A stretch of DNA of 64,000 nt. It comes from Lamellibrachia columna (lineage: Eukaryota; Annelida; Polychaeta; Sabellida; Siboglinidae). The DNA lies in assembly GCA_963662155.1 (NCBI GenBank), contig OY759274.1:36876965-36940964 (forward strand), read 5' to 3'. The notes under the pieces are model-generated. The model was not told where the DNA came from, ran no database searches, and worked only from the letters and a program-made list of their open reading frames with translations. Of the stretch, positions 1-14,879 are shown piece after piece; the stretch's first letter is position 1; each line of letters begins with the position of its first letter. The position numbers and the translations under genes were made by a program.

Positions 1-168
1 GTACATGTGTTCAGTTCCTGTCTGGTTTGCTTTGAGGAGCTCACATTCCTGTTAATGTGCTTCCCAAAGTGGCTGCGTGATAAGCAGTCCACTTTGCAAT
101 AAAACGTAATTTATTTGGCCCTTTTCAATCTCTACTACATCAGACTTGTGTTGGTTATTGCATAAATG
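1..168. repeat. Direct repeat, left copy (partner 796-963)
   Basis: Bases 1-168 recur at 796-963 at a constant offset of 795 with only a handful of substitutions and no indel. The match begins at the first base of the window, so the left copy probably extends upstream. Both copies end at the same CATAAATG. The 627 bp between them holds no recognisable gene. It may be a local tandem duplication or the terminal repeats of a short element; no primer-binding site or polypurine tract was seen. Confidence 0.9.
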
Positions 169-795
169 GATTTATGCAACTTACAGCTGCATAACAGATT
201 TTATGAGATAACCAAGGCAAGTCTTGCCCTGGGTGTCCGAGACTACACCGGAACTATTTGGCCAAATAATTTGTATTACTCCACGATATTCAGCCAATCA
301 CGGCTTAACGGAAACCAGTTCAAACCAGAGCCAGCAGCTGGAATCTTTCACTCCTGTTCCAGTCTCTGCATCGCGAAGTTGTGTCTAGAAAATTTGTCTC
401 TCGAAATCCGCCCTCCTCCCCACCTTCCTTCCTTATTTTCAATACTTAGTGTAAAATGCGATTGTACATCGTTGATGAAATAGGAAGTTGGAAGATGTCG
501 AAACCGCTTTCCCCACTTTTCGCTTTATACTAGATGAACACAGGGGTTTATCCCCTAGTAGTTGGTGTTCATGGGGTTTTCTGCGCAGTCAGGCTTCCTG
601 TTTCTTCATCGGTATTCTTTGCTTATGTTTATATAGGTTAGCGAAATGGCCCCACCTGTTTGTAATTAAATTTGTGTATTGGTGGTGGAACGTCTGTATT
701 CTTTGCATTACATGTTCATGACGACTTCTTGATGTATATATGTTATCGTCATGCCTGTAGGAATGTGGGCTCTGAGAAACTTGCCGGACGGGGCT

Positions 796-963
796 GTACA
801 TGTGTTCAGTTTCTGTCTGGTTTGCTTTGAGGAGCTCACATTCCTGTTAATGTGCTTCCCAAAGTGGCTGCATGATAAGCAGTCCACTTTGCAATAAAAC
901 GTCACTTATTTGGCCCTTTTCAATCTCTACTACATCAGACTTGTGTTGGTTATTGCATAAATG
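796..963. repeat. Direct repeat, right copy (partner 1-168)
   Basis: This is the second copy of the 168-bp repeat. Here it runs directly into TATATACGCATGTG and a long (ATGT)n array, whereas the left copy continues into non-repetitive DNA. Confidence 0.9.
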
Positions 964-999
964 TATATACGCATGTGCGTACGTGCGTATGTGCATATG

Positions 1000-1011
1000 C
1001 ATGTATGTATG

Positions 1012-1045
<34 letters not shown>

Positions 1046-1196
1046 TGTATGTATGTATGTATGTATGTATGTATGTATGTATGTATGTATGTATGTATGT
1101 ACGTATGTATGTATGCATATATGCACATATGCATGTATGTATGTATGTATGTATGTATGTATGTATGTATGTATGTATGTATGTATGTATGTATGG
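1000..1196. repeat. (ATGT)n microsatellite
   Basis: Almost pure ATGT tetranucleotide array with two short degenerate islands (CGTATGTATGTATGCATATATGC-like). It is open in several frames on both strands only because the unit lacks stop codons (Met-Tyr-Val-Cys periodicity), so no protein is called. Confidence 0.95.
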
Positions 1197-2116
1197 CACA
1201 TAGGGGTGGAAGCAGAGATGGCAAAAGCAAGATGCAGATGGAAACAACTGGAATTGCAAGCCAAGAGAGTCAACGGTCTGGGAAGAAATTGAGTATTTTC
1301 AGGTTTCTGTGACCATTTGTTTGAAAAGTGTCTTTAATTTTGCACGCTAGACAAATGGTGTCATGTTTATCGTGTTGTGAACTTTAACGAACATATTAAA
1401 CCAAATGTGTTTAATGGGCGAAGTAAGCACCAAAATGAGCGACAATGGGAATTAAGTGATTCTGCCACCTTTCTGGCTCTAACAACAACGCACGGGGAGT
1501 ATACTTTTATTGTAACTAATTCCCAGAACACCGTCGTAGTGATTTAGGGTATCTGAAGGCATATGATGTACTTACTCATAGATGCGCACATACATTTGTT
1601 TTTATAGAATAATGAAGTTAATTGTAAGTCCAACATTAGGTAAAATGAAAATGGATGTTGATTGATATATGATCATTGCTAGGGCTGTTGCTTCACGGGT
1701 CTGTTCAACGTGAAAGTGAACCACACATTACCATCAACACATCGGATTTGGAAACATGCTCACTCACAGACACAAAACACACATAACCACCAACATACAC
1801 CATATTCAGTTTCGTCAATCAGTCGCCGTCAAGTAATTTTGGTTGTGGATATTGGCTAAGCAAGAGGCGACCCGATCGCTTCCCGCTGTCACTGTCGGAA
1901 ATCCCCTCGCGGTTTAGCAGCCGTTCGTTTGCAAGACGGCAAAGACAAATATCAGGTACGTTGCACTATAATTGATAATTATGTACTGCTATGCTGATAA
2001 TCAATAGACGATTACATGCACGTATGTTTGTGCGCGGCTGTGTAACAGTACAGCCCTGTCTCGTTTATCCATACACATTGGATCCCAAAGGTTTTAGGTA
2101 GGTCAACGAAGCGTGT
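1197..2116. other. No gene recognised
   Basis: Mixed-composition DNA without a convincing ORF, RNA gene or repeat structure. It ends at the 3' terminus of the antisense LINE that follows. Confidence 0.5.
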
Positions 2117-3180
2117 GATTTAACCAGATTTAACAAGATGGCAAGTGGACAAGGAAGCCATTGGCTTATCGATAGTCCAACAATTTTCTCATCTATGTGT
2201 AGCCCACCCTTATGAAATATCTGTCAATTCTATTTTTAAACATATTCACACTACTAGCATTAACACAATCATTTGGCAGTTTGTTCCATTCATTTATCAC
2301 CCTCTGTGAGAAAGAGTACTTTTTTATATGCAACCTACACAGCTCCGTAACTAATGCTGCTTTGTGTCCTCTGGTCCTACTGCCTTCTTTGAAGAACATA
2401 TTCCTATCAACATCCTCATAACCGATCACTATTTTAACATTTCTATTTGGTCTCCTCTTTGTCTCCTGGTCTCTAGTGTTGCCAACCACATTGTAATAAG
2501 CGACTTTCGTAACTAAGGTCTCTCAATTCTGGAATAATTTTAGTTGCTCTGTATTCTTTCTAGCTTGTCTATGTCCTTTTTACTATACGGCATCCATGCT
2601 TGAATACAGTATTCCTAATGTGGTATAACTATTACTTTGTACGGGGGTACAATTAGCTATTTCTCCTTATACATGATAGTTCTCCTAATTAGCCCTAGAA
2701 TTTGATTTCCTGTTGAAACAACAATCCCACATTGCTATGAAACTTTCATGTCAGCACTAAATGTTACTCCTAAGTCCTATTCTTGTGTGGTTCTACCTAG
2801 TACAGCATCCCCCCTTTTTTCTTCATCCATGTTTCCATGTTCTATGTGTATACATTTATACGTCCCAAAATTTAATAAAATTTGCCATTTTTCTGAGCAT
2901 TTAACTAATTTATCTAAATCATCCTGTTGCTCAACAATTTCCTTAAGCAGTTTTGGTGAAATCCCATCAACTCCCGGTGATTTATTATCTTTCATCTTCT
3001 TAATTTTGTTTGCTATCATTTCAGGAGTTACAAATGTTCTAATTTATTGCCCTCAAATTTAGTAAATGGAACTGGAAGTGAGCTGATATCTTCTGTGGTA
3101 AAAACTGAGCTGCAATACTAATTCAGGACCTCTGCCAGTTGAAAACCGTCTGAAATTAAGTTTCCCCTGTTGTTTTCCAG
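2117..3180 (-). mobile_element. CR1/L2-like LINE, internally deleted (copy 1)
   Basis: Reads on the minus strand. The 3' end is the GATTTAACAA-type 10-bp repeat at 2117, shared with copies ending at 3181 and 45893. The C-terminal tail of the reverse transcriptase is visible at 2193-2489, with the family pattern RDQETKRR, NRNVKIVIGYEDVDRNMFF and FSQRVINEWNKLP. At 2777-3019 the RT finger motif MKDNKSPGVDGISPKLLKE is joined to a segment (DDLDKLVKCSEKWQ) that normally follows the catalytic Asp box, so the whole RT core is deleted. The product cannot be active. The assignment to the CR1/L2/Rex1 group rests on the C-terminal tail and the 3' microsatellite. Confidence 0.85.
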
Positions 3181-5060
3181 TGATTTAACAAGATTTAACA
3201 AGATTTGCCATCCAAGCCAAAGGCCCAGATGGCAAGTGGACAAGGAAGCCATTGGCTTATCGAGAGTCCAACAATGTTCATCTACTTATCACCCGCCCTC
3301 ATGAGATATGTGTCTACCTTATTTTTAAACATATTCACGCTGCTAGCAGTTACACAATCTGTAGACAATTTGTTCCATTCATTTATTGTCCTCTGTGAGA
3401 ACGAGTGCTTCCTGATGTCCAATCTACATTGATCCTTTACTAATTTTACCTCATGTCCTCTAGTTCTGCTATCCTTCTTGAGTGTGAAAAACATATTTCT
3501 ATCAATATTTTCATACCCATTCAATATCTTAAAAACTTCAATCTGATCTCCTCTTAACCTCCTTGTCTCTAGAGTTGTTAAACCACATTCTTTCAGGCGT
3601 TCTTCATAACTAAGGTCTCTCAGTTCTGGAATCATTTTAGTTGCTCTCCTTTGTATGCGTTCAAGCGTATCTATATCCTTCTTACGATATGGTCTCCATG
3701 CTTGTATACAGTATTCTAAATGAGGTCTAACTAATCATCCTGTTGCTCAAACCATTTCCTTAAGCAGTTTTGGTGAAATCCCATCAACTCCCGGTGATTT
3801 ATTATATTTCATCTTCTTAAGTCGCTTATTACAATGTGGTCCGACCTTATCTCAAACTTTCTGTTTACTCCTTACATAAGCATAACAACTCTTGCTGTCA
3901 TTTTTTATATTACCTGCCAATTTTTTTCAAAGGTTCTTTTAGATTTTCTAATTTCAGTTGTGACTAGGTTAAATGCCTTTTTGTAATTTGCATAGTCTTC
4001 ATCCTTTTTGGTACTCCTATAAACCCTCCACATAGTTTGCTTAAACACTATTTTTCTAATAGCTTCTTTTGACAAGTGTTTCTTTCTAGACCGTTTTCCT
4101 TGTTTCTTCAAGATAACACATTTATCGAGAACACATTTATGATACTCTCAATTTCATATTTTAGAATATTCCAACATTCAATTGCGGTCTTATTCATCAG
4201 CGTGTTATTCCAATCTAGCTTTGCTAAGTATTTTCTCATATCTTTACAGTTACCTTTGTGGAAGTTTCTCCTATATGTTTTTTATTTTTACTGTCTGCTT
4301 TTAGATTGATGTCAAAATGAATTTGATTGTGGTCACTGTTACCCAATGGTTCATGTATTTTTTTATATTTTCACTAATTCTTTTTGTTATGGTAAAACTA
4401 TATCTAATACATTTTCTCCCTTGGTTGGTTCTAGCTAGCAGGTGCTGAGTAAGGAAGCTATCCTGAATTAAAAATAGAAATTGTTGTTCCTCACCCCCTG
4501 TACTCTCTAGAGATTTCCAGGTATGTGTCCATGGTTAAAATCTCCCATTATGATACATTCCTCTTTACTAACTTCCTTTATAGCATTTTGTATTTTTGTG
4601 TTAACCTCTTCGTTTATGTTTGGACTTCGGTAAACTAATCCAATAGTTAATTTTGAATTTCCTGAAACTATTTTGCACCAAACAGCTTCATCTTAATCTG
4701 CTTCCCTTTTAATTTTATTTCATAAGCCTGAATAGATTCTTTAACATAAAAAATAACTACCCCTTCCCGTTTTCCTATTCGATCTCTTCTAAACATTACG
4801 TATCCTGTCAACCCTAATTCATCATCTGTTATGTCTGTGTTGGCCCATGATTCCAATGCCAATTATGTGAGGGTCAATATCTTCTACCATAATGTTTAAT
4901 TCGTTTTCCTTATTTACTATACTCCTAGCATTTAAACACACGCATCTATGACCTGCTTCAGACATGTTTTTCGGACATTTTATTATTGGTTTATCTGTAC
5001 TAGTTGCCTCTTGTCTTGCTTGAGATATATCTAAGTAACCCCCCTGCGCTTCTAGTTTAA
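3181..5060 (-). mobile_element. CR1/L2-like LINE, multiply deleted (copy 2)
   Basis: Minus strand, with a 3' terminal repeat at 3181-3205. An RT tail ORF lies at 3282-3635 (YEERLKECGLTTLETRRLRGD, then FSQRTINEWNKL). Next come a remnant of the RT finger motif (about 3735-3815), a lysine-rich linker ORF at 3905-4111 and endonuclease-domain pieces (4668-4862, pattern ELGLTGYVMFRRDRIGKREG). The order from right to left is endonuclease, linker, RT, 3' tail, as in an intact CR1-like ORF2, but at least three deletions interrupt it. It lies head-to-tail with copy 1 and shares that copy's unusual RT deletion junction. Confidence 0.85.
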
Positions 5061-6299
5061 ATAGTGTTGACTACCAAAAATATTCGTTATGCTACCCATG
5101 CCACTGTCTACTGCTGCTGTGGATCCATCCGCAATTACTGCTGCCCCCTTTCCACTTAGATGAAGCCCGTCCTTCATGTACATATCATGTGTGTGGATTA
5201 GTATAACACCCTATTATCGTCCATGATATTGCTATTGGTAATGTGCATGTATTGTGTCGTGGGCATCATCACTAAAATGTAACAATAACTCTATGTAATT
5301 AGCAGAGAAAACTTAATGCATCGCCACCTATACGCATATAATACACATATTTACCGTTCGTTGGCCACACGGATACAAATTGCTCATTAAACCAGCTCAG
5401 CGATTGTCTCCATGATATCGTCCACTTAATGACTGACAGCAAATTAAAATTAAATGCAGATAAAACATAGTTTTTTATTATTGGTCCACAAAAGCAGCGT
5501 TGCAAACTTGATTGTTTTCTCACGACACCGGGGCGGGGCCAGAATTTCACACCAGCCGTCTGGATATTGACAACAGACGCTAAGTAAGATGTTTGTTTTC
5601 GTCGTCTGTCCCTGATGTTAAATGTCTCCTCTTAGAGTTGGTTCCAGAGGCGGTCTGTATGAAATTCCTTTGATGGCCAGCTGTGATTGAGGTTGGAATT
5701 CGCAGTCCGCCTGCACCATACATAATAAACTATTCAGCACTTTGACACTAACATTGTATTTATTCTAACCGCAAAAGTCTGATCACGCATAACCATAAAT
5801 CATATTAGTTTCGATTAAACTTAGAATGACAATTATTCAATCTAGCATTTGCCACAAATATGTATAGAATGCATGTGGTATTCTTCATTAATTGATCATA
5901 AACGCATGCCATATTTAACTTTACAATATCATATACCTGCAGCTAGATCATTGAACTACAAAGATTGGTAAACAGTACATATATTAGGCTACTGGACACA
6001 GACCACTGGAGTACGACTGCTCAGAAGAGCATCAAAAGCGGAAAAGATACGATCCACACAACTGACCGAGGACAGGGACCGCTGAAAACAGAGGTCTGTA
6101 AATCCAACGCCTTCTCATCTCACTACCTTCGCCTGAAGCAAGTGCGACAGAGACTGCCATGCCTGAGTGGGGCTGGTGAATCACACCAGGCAACGCTCAA
6201 CACGGACTGAACAACCGCGGCGCAAACCATTGGCTATTCAGGACATAAGGATGACAACAACATACAATATTTCATTTACGTTTACAAGTAATGGGCACT
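5061..6299. other. No gene recognised; one 81-aa ORF at 5965-6210 (+)
   Basis: Low-complexity AT-rich DNA. The 81-aa plus-strand ORF at 5965-6210 has an even amino-acid mix but no motif or family signature I recognise and no splice context, so it is noted rather than called. Confidence 0.4.
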
Positions 6300-6860
6300 T
6301 GCAAGGCTACTGATTAACCTTTTATAATTCGCCCATATCTTACACCAGCCTTGATCGATTTAATTTGTTTTAATGTTACAGATATACTATTGTCGAGCAA
6401 TGAGTTCCACACATCTACCACTCTTTGACTGAAACATCACTGTCTACATAGCTTCATACATTGTTGTGTTTTAATTTTTTACTGTGGCCTCTGAGGTTAT
6501 TTATATTAATGTTAAAAAAATTAGCTGGATTTACCTTCTCCTTCCATATTAACAACTTAAAAGTCTCAATTAAATATCTCGGTAATCTCCGTTCTTCTTG
6601 TTTATATAGTCGTAGTCATGTTAATCTTTCTTCATTTGAAAATTCCATAAATCCTAAAATCAGTTTACTTGCCCTACACTGGACGTTCTCAAGCAGTAAA
6701 ATATATTTGCCGACTCCAAAGCACAAGACAACATTCAGCATATCATGCTTAAACATATATGTCGAACTTACACCAAATCGTCTAAATACACTGTGTAGCA
6801 GCGCATCTTCATTACACGCGTTAATGACTTCCTCTGACGTCGTGGGAGAGAGTATCATTA
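6300..6860 (-). mobile_element. CR1/L2-like LINE 3' fragment (diverged family)
   Basis: The minus strand encodes, across frameshifts, the RT C-terminal pattern: LLENVQCRASKLILG and FSNEERLT (about 6620-6720), a RRLPRYLIETFKLL-like stretch near 6560-6600, then CFSQRVVDVWNSLLDNS (about 6380-6430). This matches the end of CR1/L2-type RT but is too diverged from the other copies here to be the same subfamily. It ends about 200 bp upstream of the GPCR start codon. Confidence 0.7.
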
Positions 6861-7059
6861 ACGCGTGTAATTAGAAAACGAAACAACAATCAACTATCCA
6901 CACGACTAGTTGATGTGACTCCCGTGTGTTAACATCTCATATGTGCCAGGAATGTCGGCATCGACGGATCTCTTCTCTCCCGCGTATGTGAAACTTTCTT
7001 TTGCATTTCACTCAAGGTTCAAAGTAACATTTCTGATAAAATTTCATATCTACCATTGG

Positions 7060-11178
<4,119 letters not shown>

Positions 11179-11946
11179 ATCGAGCCGGCCGTGGTATCTA
11201 TTCCCACGGACGAACGTTTCATAGATACTGTATTTCAATATCGCAAGTATGGTTACATACCTTGACGTAATTGATACAGTTGCACGATGGTAGATCGGGT
11301 AGGCTTAATTATGCATACCATCATTGCAATTTAGAGAACAACCACAAGAGTTACGGGTAAACCGTAAAAGTTGGCACGTACGCTTAAATCACTTGTTATT
11401 TTGACAAGAACTTATGAGCAATTCAAGTATTTCTGTACTTCCAACACGGCTGTTTGTCTAGGGTGATATTTTTTGCGGATTCTCGATAAGCCAATTGCTT
11501 CCTTGTCCATCTGCGGATCTTGCACTCTTCTCGAAATCTTGCTCAATCGTATACGGGAATTCCAGCATATCAGGTTGCTTTCTTACATTTATTCTCACAA
11601 CATGACTTTCTACGACGTCTGGAAGGCTACTTAGGAGTCAAAACTCGGATGTTCTAACCATGACGCCACTGCGTTCCAAAGTATTTATCCATTCGACACC
11701 CATGTCTCTATTGATTGATCAAAACGAGAAATCATAACCCCCTAACGGCACGGAAGCGACATATTTATGCGTTAGTTTATTAGCAAACGTATTTAAAATG
11801 CACCCATGTTTTTGATATTCGTACCGATAATTCTATAGTTTCGATTTATCTACTCTAGCCATAACTAATTCAACATCTTGGAAATAAATCAGTTTATGTT
11901 TCTCTTGTATAATATAATTAGGATGTTAATTCAAATCTGCTCACAG
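11179..11946. other. GPCR 3' flank, first of three related copies
   Basis: There is no further gene here. The stretch 11330-11430 is repeated at 18720-18822. The stretch 11430-11900 (TTTCTGTACTTCCAACACGG, then CTCGATAAGCCAATTGCTTC) recurs at 19765-20060 and 52075-52400. It forms the left end of a unit that continues through the minisatellite and the fibrinogen fragment. Confidence 0.75.
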
Positions 11947-12237
11947 CTACCGACACGGGAGGGGTTTCGCTGGTCCTACCGATACGGGAGGGGTTTCGCT
12001 GGTCCTACCGACACGGCAGGGGTTTTGTTGGTCCTACCGACACGGCAGGGGTTTCGTTGGTCCTACCAATACGGCAGGGGTTTCGCTGGTCCTACCGATA
12101 CGGGAGGGGTTTCGTTGGTCCTACCGACACGGGAGGGGTTTCGCTGGTCCTACCGACACGGCAGGGGTTTTGTTGGTCCTACCGACACGGGAAGGTTTTT
12201 ATTGGTCCTACCGACACGGGAGAGACTTCGCTGGTTC
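11947..12237. repeat. 29-bp minisatellite, about ten units
   Basis: Tandem units of 29 bp built on CCGACACGGGAGGGGTTTCG followed by CTGGTCCTA; ten units fill 291 bp. Units vary between GGGAGG and GGCAGG. The same repeat has about four units at 52429-52551 and is absent from the middle copy (about 20.07 kb). The apparent 137-aa ORF here arises because 29 is not a multiple of three, so one open phrase cycles through all forward frames. Confidence 0.95.
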
Positions 12238-12454
12238 CATGTGCATTTTCTTCTCCGATATTTCCACAACCAAAGCAATTACTCAATATGAGCAATTAAT
12301 TGACAAGAATGGTCATAAAAAGCTAGTGGATAATAATTGCAAACTATCTGAATGCCAATCACAATCGAGGTGAATTTGTGTTAGCGGTCACGTAAACACA
12401 TTCATACATCATCAATTTAAAAAATTGCCCTCCTTCGTATGATTGTATGCACAC

Positions 12455-12525
12455 ATCCACACATGCTTGCGCGCACGCACTCACGCACGCATGCACTCAC
12501 TGACGCACGCACGCACACATTCATT
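12455..12525. repeat. CA/CGCA degenerate microsatellite
   Basis: Short ACGCACGC-type tract. It occupies the same place, just left of the fibrinogen fragment, as the tracts at 20225-20290 and 52760-52952 in the two related copies. Confidence 0.7.
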
Positions 12526-12609
12526 TTCGTCATCGTACGTTTAAAAAACAAGCAAATAGTTTCCGGTCGGAAGTGATCCTTACTGTTATACAATATGTGT
12601 TTATATTTC

Positions 12610-13079
12610 CATAAAACATAACGGTCTCAGTTTCATTGCGGCCTTCTTGAGCGAGTACGACATATGCCACCCTTCCCATACAGCCCGTTTAAGTTGGAGT
12701 GATAGCATGCATTGTACCACCAAGGTACTTTGTAACTTTCGGCATAATGTTTTTCAAGGTTGGCGTTATCTCGGTCCTTTGCGCTGAATCGCTGACACGC
12801 AGCATCGCCAAGCGAATCCCCTACAATACGCAAAACAAACATCAATGTACCATGCAGGGGGAGGATATACTGACACTTTGAAAAGCATATTTAGGTTGGC
12901 AAATACAAGATTACCTGCCGTGCCGCAGTAGGACCAAAGTTTGAACCGATACTTGTCGTCTTCTGAAGCAACAGCAAAGCGCGAATACGTCGCATATCGT
13001 TTTTCTCCCTCGTAATCTTCCATGTCGACTCTTAGTTCATAGCGTTTATTTGAGGTGATGTCATGTAATATGTCGTTAC
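12610..13079 (-). pseudogene. Fibrinogen C-terminal domain, two-exon fragment A (broken)
   Basis: Minus strand. The upstream exon (about 12915-13079) encodes KRYELRVDMEDYEGE-type sequence through YATYSRFAVASEDD to YCGTAG, and its donor is intact. The last exon (about 12636-12815) encodes GDSLGDAACQRF, KDRDN and WWYNACYHSNLNGLY. These are hallmarks of fibrinogen-related domains, including the calcium-loop-like DRDN and the WWY...C..SNLNG block. Three lesions distinguish it from fragment C: the acceptor before the upstream exon has lost AG; about 39 bp after SNLNGLY is missing; and the frame then shifts to a premature stop. No exons for the start of the domain were found. It converges on the GPCR gene. 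Confidence 0.8.
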
Positions 13080-13539
13080 CATTAATATAGCTTGAAGGGG
13101 TTTCATGCCCTAATGATAATTATGAAGAGAAGACAATTGTGTAGTATAGACAACATTAATGGGGTGGCGACAATACAAATTAGGAAGGACACCGCAAAAA
13201 TAGTAATTAAACGATGCACGCACGCACGCACGAACGAACGCACGTACCGACGCGCGCACATATTTCATCATGTGACCTTTGACATTGTTTACTTACCAAA
13301 CCAGAATTCCGTTGACACTTTACCAAAGCTGGTTTATCCCGATAAAAGCCAACGGTTCCGTCTTGACGACGTTGGAAGACCTGAACGCTGATAAACAGAT
13401 ATCACAATAACATCGTTTGTTCACAAAACATTGGAATCATTGCGATAAAAAAAACGTATAGATAGCGTCGTTCATCACGCCGTAACAGTAAGAGCTGCCG
13501 TCTATTACAACTAAAGTTTCAATGTAGGGTAATGGCCGG

Positions 13540-13928
13540 GTAAGTGTAAGTGTAAGGGTAAGGGTAAGGGTAAGTGTAAGGGTAAGGGTAAGGGTAAGTG
13601 TAAGGGTAAGTGTAAGTGTAAGGGTAAGGGTAAGTGTAAGGGTAAGTGTAAGGATAAAGGTAAGGGTAAGGGTAAGTGTAAGGGTAAGGGTAAGTGTAAG
13701 GGTAAGGGTAAGGGTAAATGTAAGGGTAAGTGTAAGGGTAAGTGTAAGGATAAAGGTAAGTGTAAGTGTAAGTGTAAGTGTAAGTGTAAGTGTAAGTGTA
13801 AGTGTAAGTGTAAGTGTAAGTGTAAGTGTAAGTGTAAGTGTAAGTGTAAGTGTAAGTGTAAGGGTAAGGGTAAGGGTAAGGGTAAGTGTAAGGGTAAGTG
13901 TAAGGATAAAGGTAAGTGTGAGGGTAAT
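13540..13928. repeat. Hexanucleotide GTAAGG/GTAAGT satellite
   Basis: About 65 hexamer units alternate between GTAAGG and GTAAGT, with a homogeneous GTAAGT block at 13756-13860 and occasional GATAAAG variants. The minus strand is open as Tyr-Pro/Tyr-Thr repeats, which is not taken as protein. It differs from the TTAGGG telomere repeat. Confidence 0.95.
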
Positions 13929-14879
13929 AGTTAACTAAGACTAGTCGAATTATGGTCAAAGATAGATGCTGTGTGACAAGGTTTATTTCTAAAGAGTCAA
14001 TTGGACTGACCGGATGACATTTCTGGAAATTATTGAACCCAACATGTTGACACATTTCTTAATGATAATTGATCGCAGTTGTAGTTATTGGTCACAAATA
14101 TACCGTTTAATTTTTATTCACCAGATAAACGTATAACCTAACAACGTCTTTGTTTTTTTCTAAATACTATGTTTAGAAACAAACTTCAATTAAATTATAA
14201 ACAGGCTATATGTTTTCATCAGTGTATTTTTATTCGCCAGATGTCGAATGTCGACGGGATGTTCGTGAAATGCACGTGGTTTATGTTTCCTGTGATGTTT
14301 TAGAAACTTTCACAATACGAATTTTCATAATTGTGTAGAACAATGTCCGTTGGTTACGATTAAGTGTTGTGGTATGTCTATATTCATAGGTGGATGAAAT
14401 GATTTGAATAAAATGACACTCAAACAACTAACACATTCCAGACATTGTTTTGCCATGCGCCGAAACAACTGCGTATCCATGACAACTCGTGTTCCGTCGC
14501 GTTCGAAATTATTCAAACGTCAGATCGACCGATGTTTACGTTCTGGTACTAGTTATTTTTGTTTACTATTAGTAAGCGTTATTGTTCTTGGCTGAAACGA
14601 TAATTCGTTAAATATTTACGTTCTTGTCGTCGTCATGGATACACCGTTGTTCTGACTATCTAAATACAAGTACACAATTACGGGTCGTATATCCGTCGAC
14701 GCACGCACAATAGTGCGTGTTATATTGTGCACAAGGGGCGCCATGGGTGTTTCGGGTAGGCTCTATCGTGAGCTTAATTCCGCCACCCCATTGAAATCGA
14801 ATGGATATTCCTTTGCTGCCTTCCATACTGAATGACCAGGGTTGATAATGTTATCATGAAGTGTCCGGGAGGTGGTGGG
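13929..14879. other. No gene recognised
   Basis: AT-rich spacer. ORFs of about 60 aa overlap on both strands near 14325-14595 without motifs. Confidence 0.45.

Noticed and set aside
872..1312. ORFs of 100-146 codons over the (ATGT)n array on both strands
   Set aside because: Pure consequence of a stop-free tetranucleotide; no non-repeat domain.
5965..6210. 81-aa ORF as a gene
   Set aside because: Even composition but no motif, splice signal or homologous copy in the window; chance ORF cannot be excluded.
11878..12299. 137-aa repetitive ORF (Gly/Phe/Trp/Arg-rich) over the 29-bp minisatellite
   Set aside because: The phrase rotates through all forward frames because 29 is not a multiple of three; no start or splice context.
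13540..13928. Interstitial telomere
   Set aside because: The unit is GTAAGG/GTAAGT; the canonical TTAGGG does not occur in runs.
13519..14055. 178-aa Tyr-Thr/Tyr-Pro-repeat ORF
   Set aside because: Encoded by the antisense of the GTAAGG/GTAAGT hexamer satellite.
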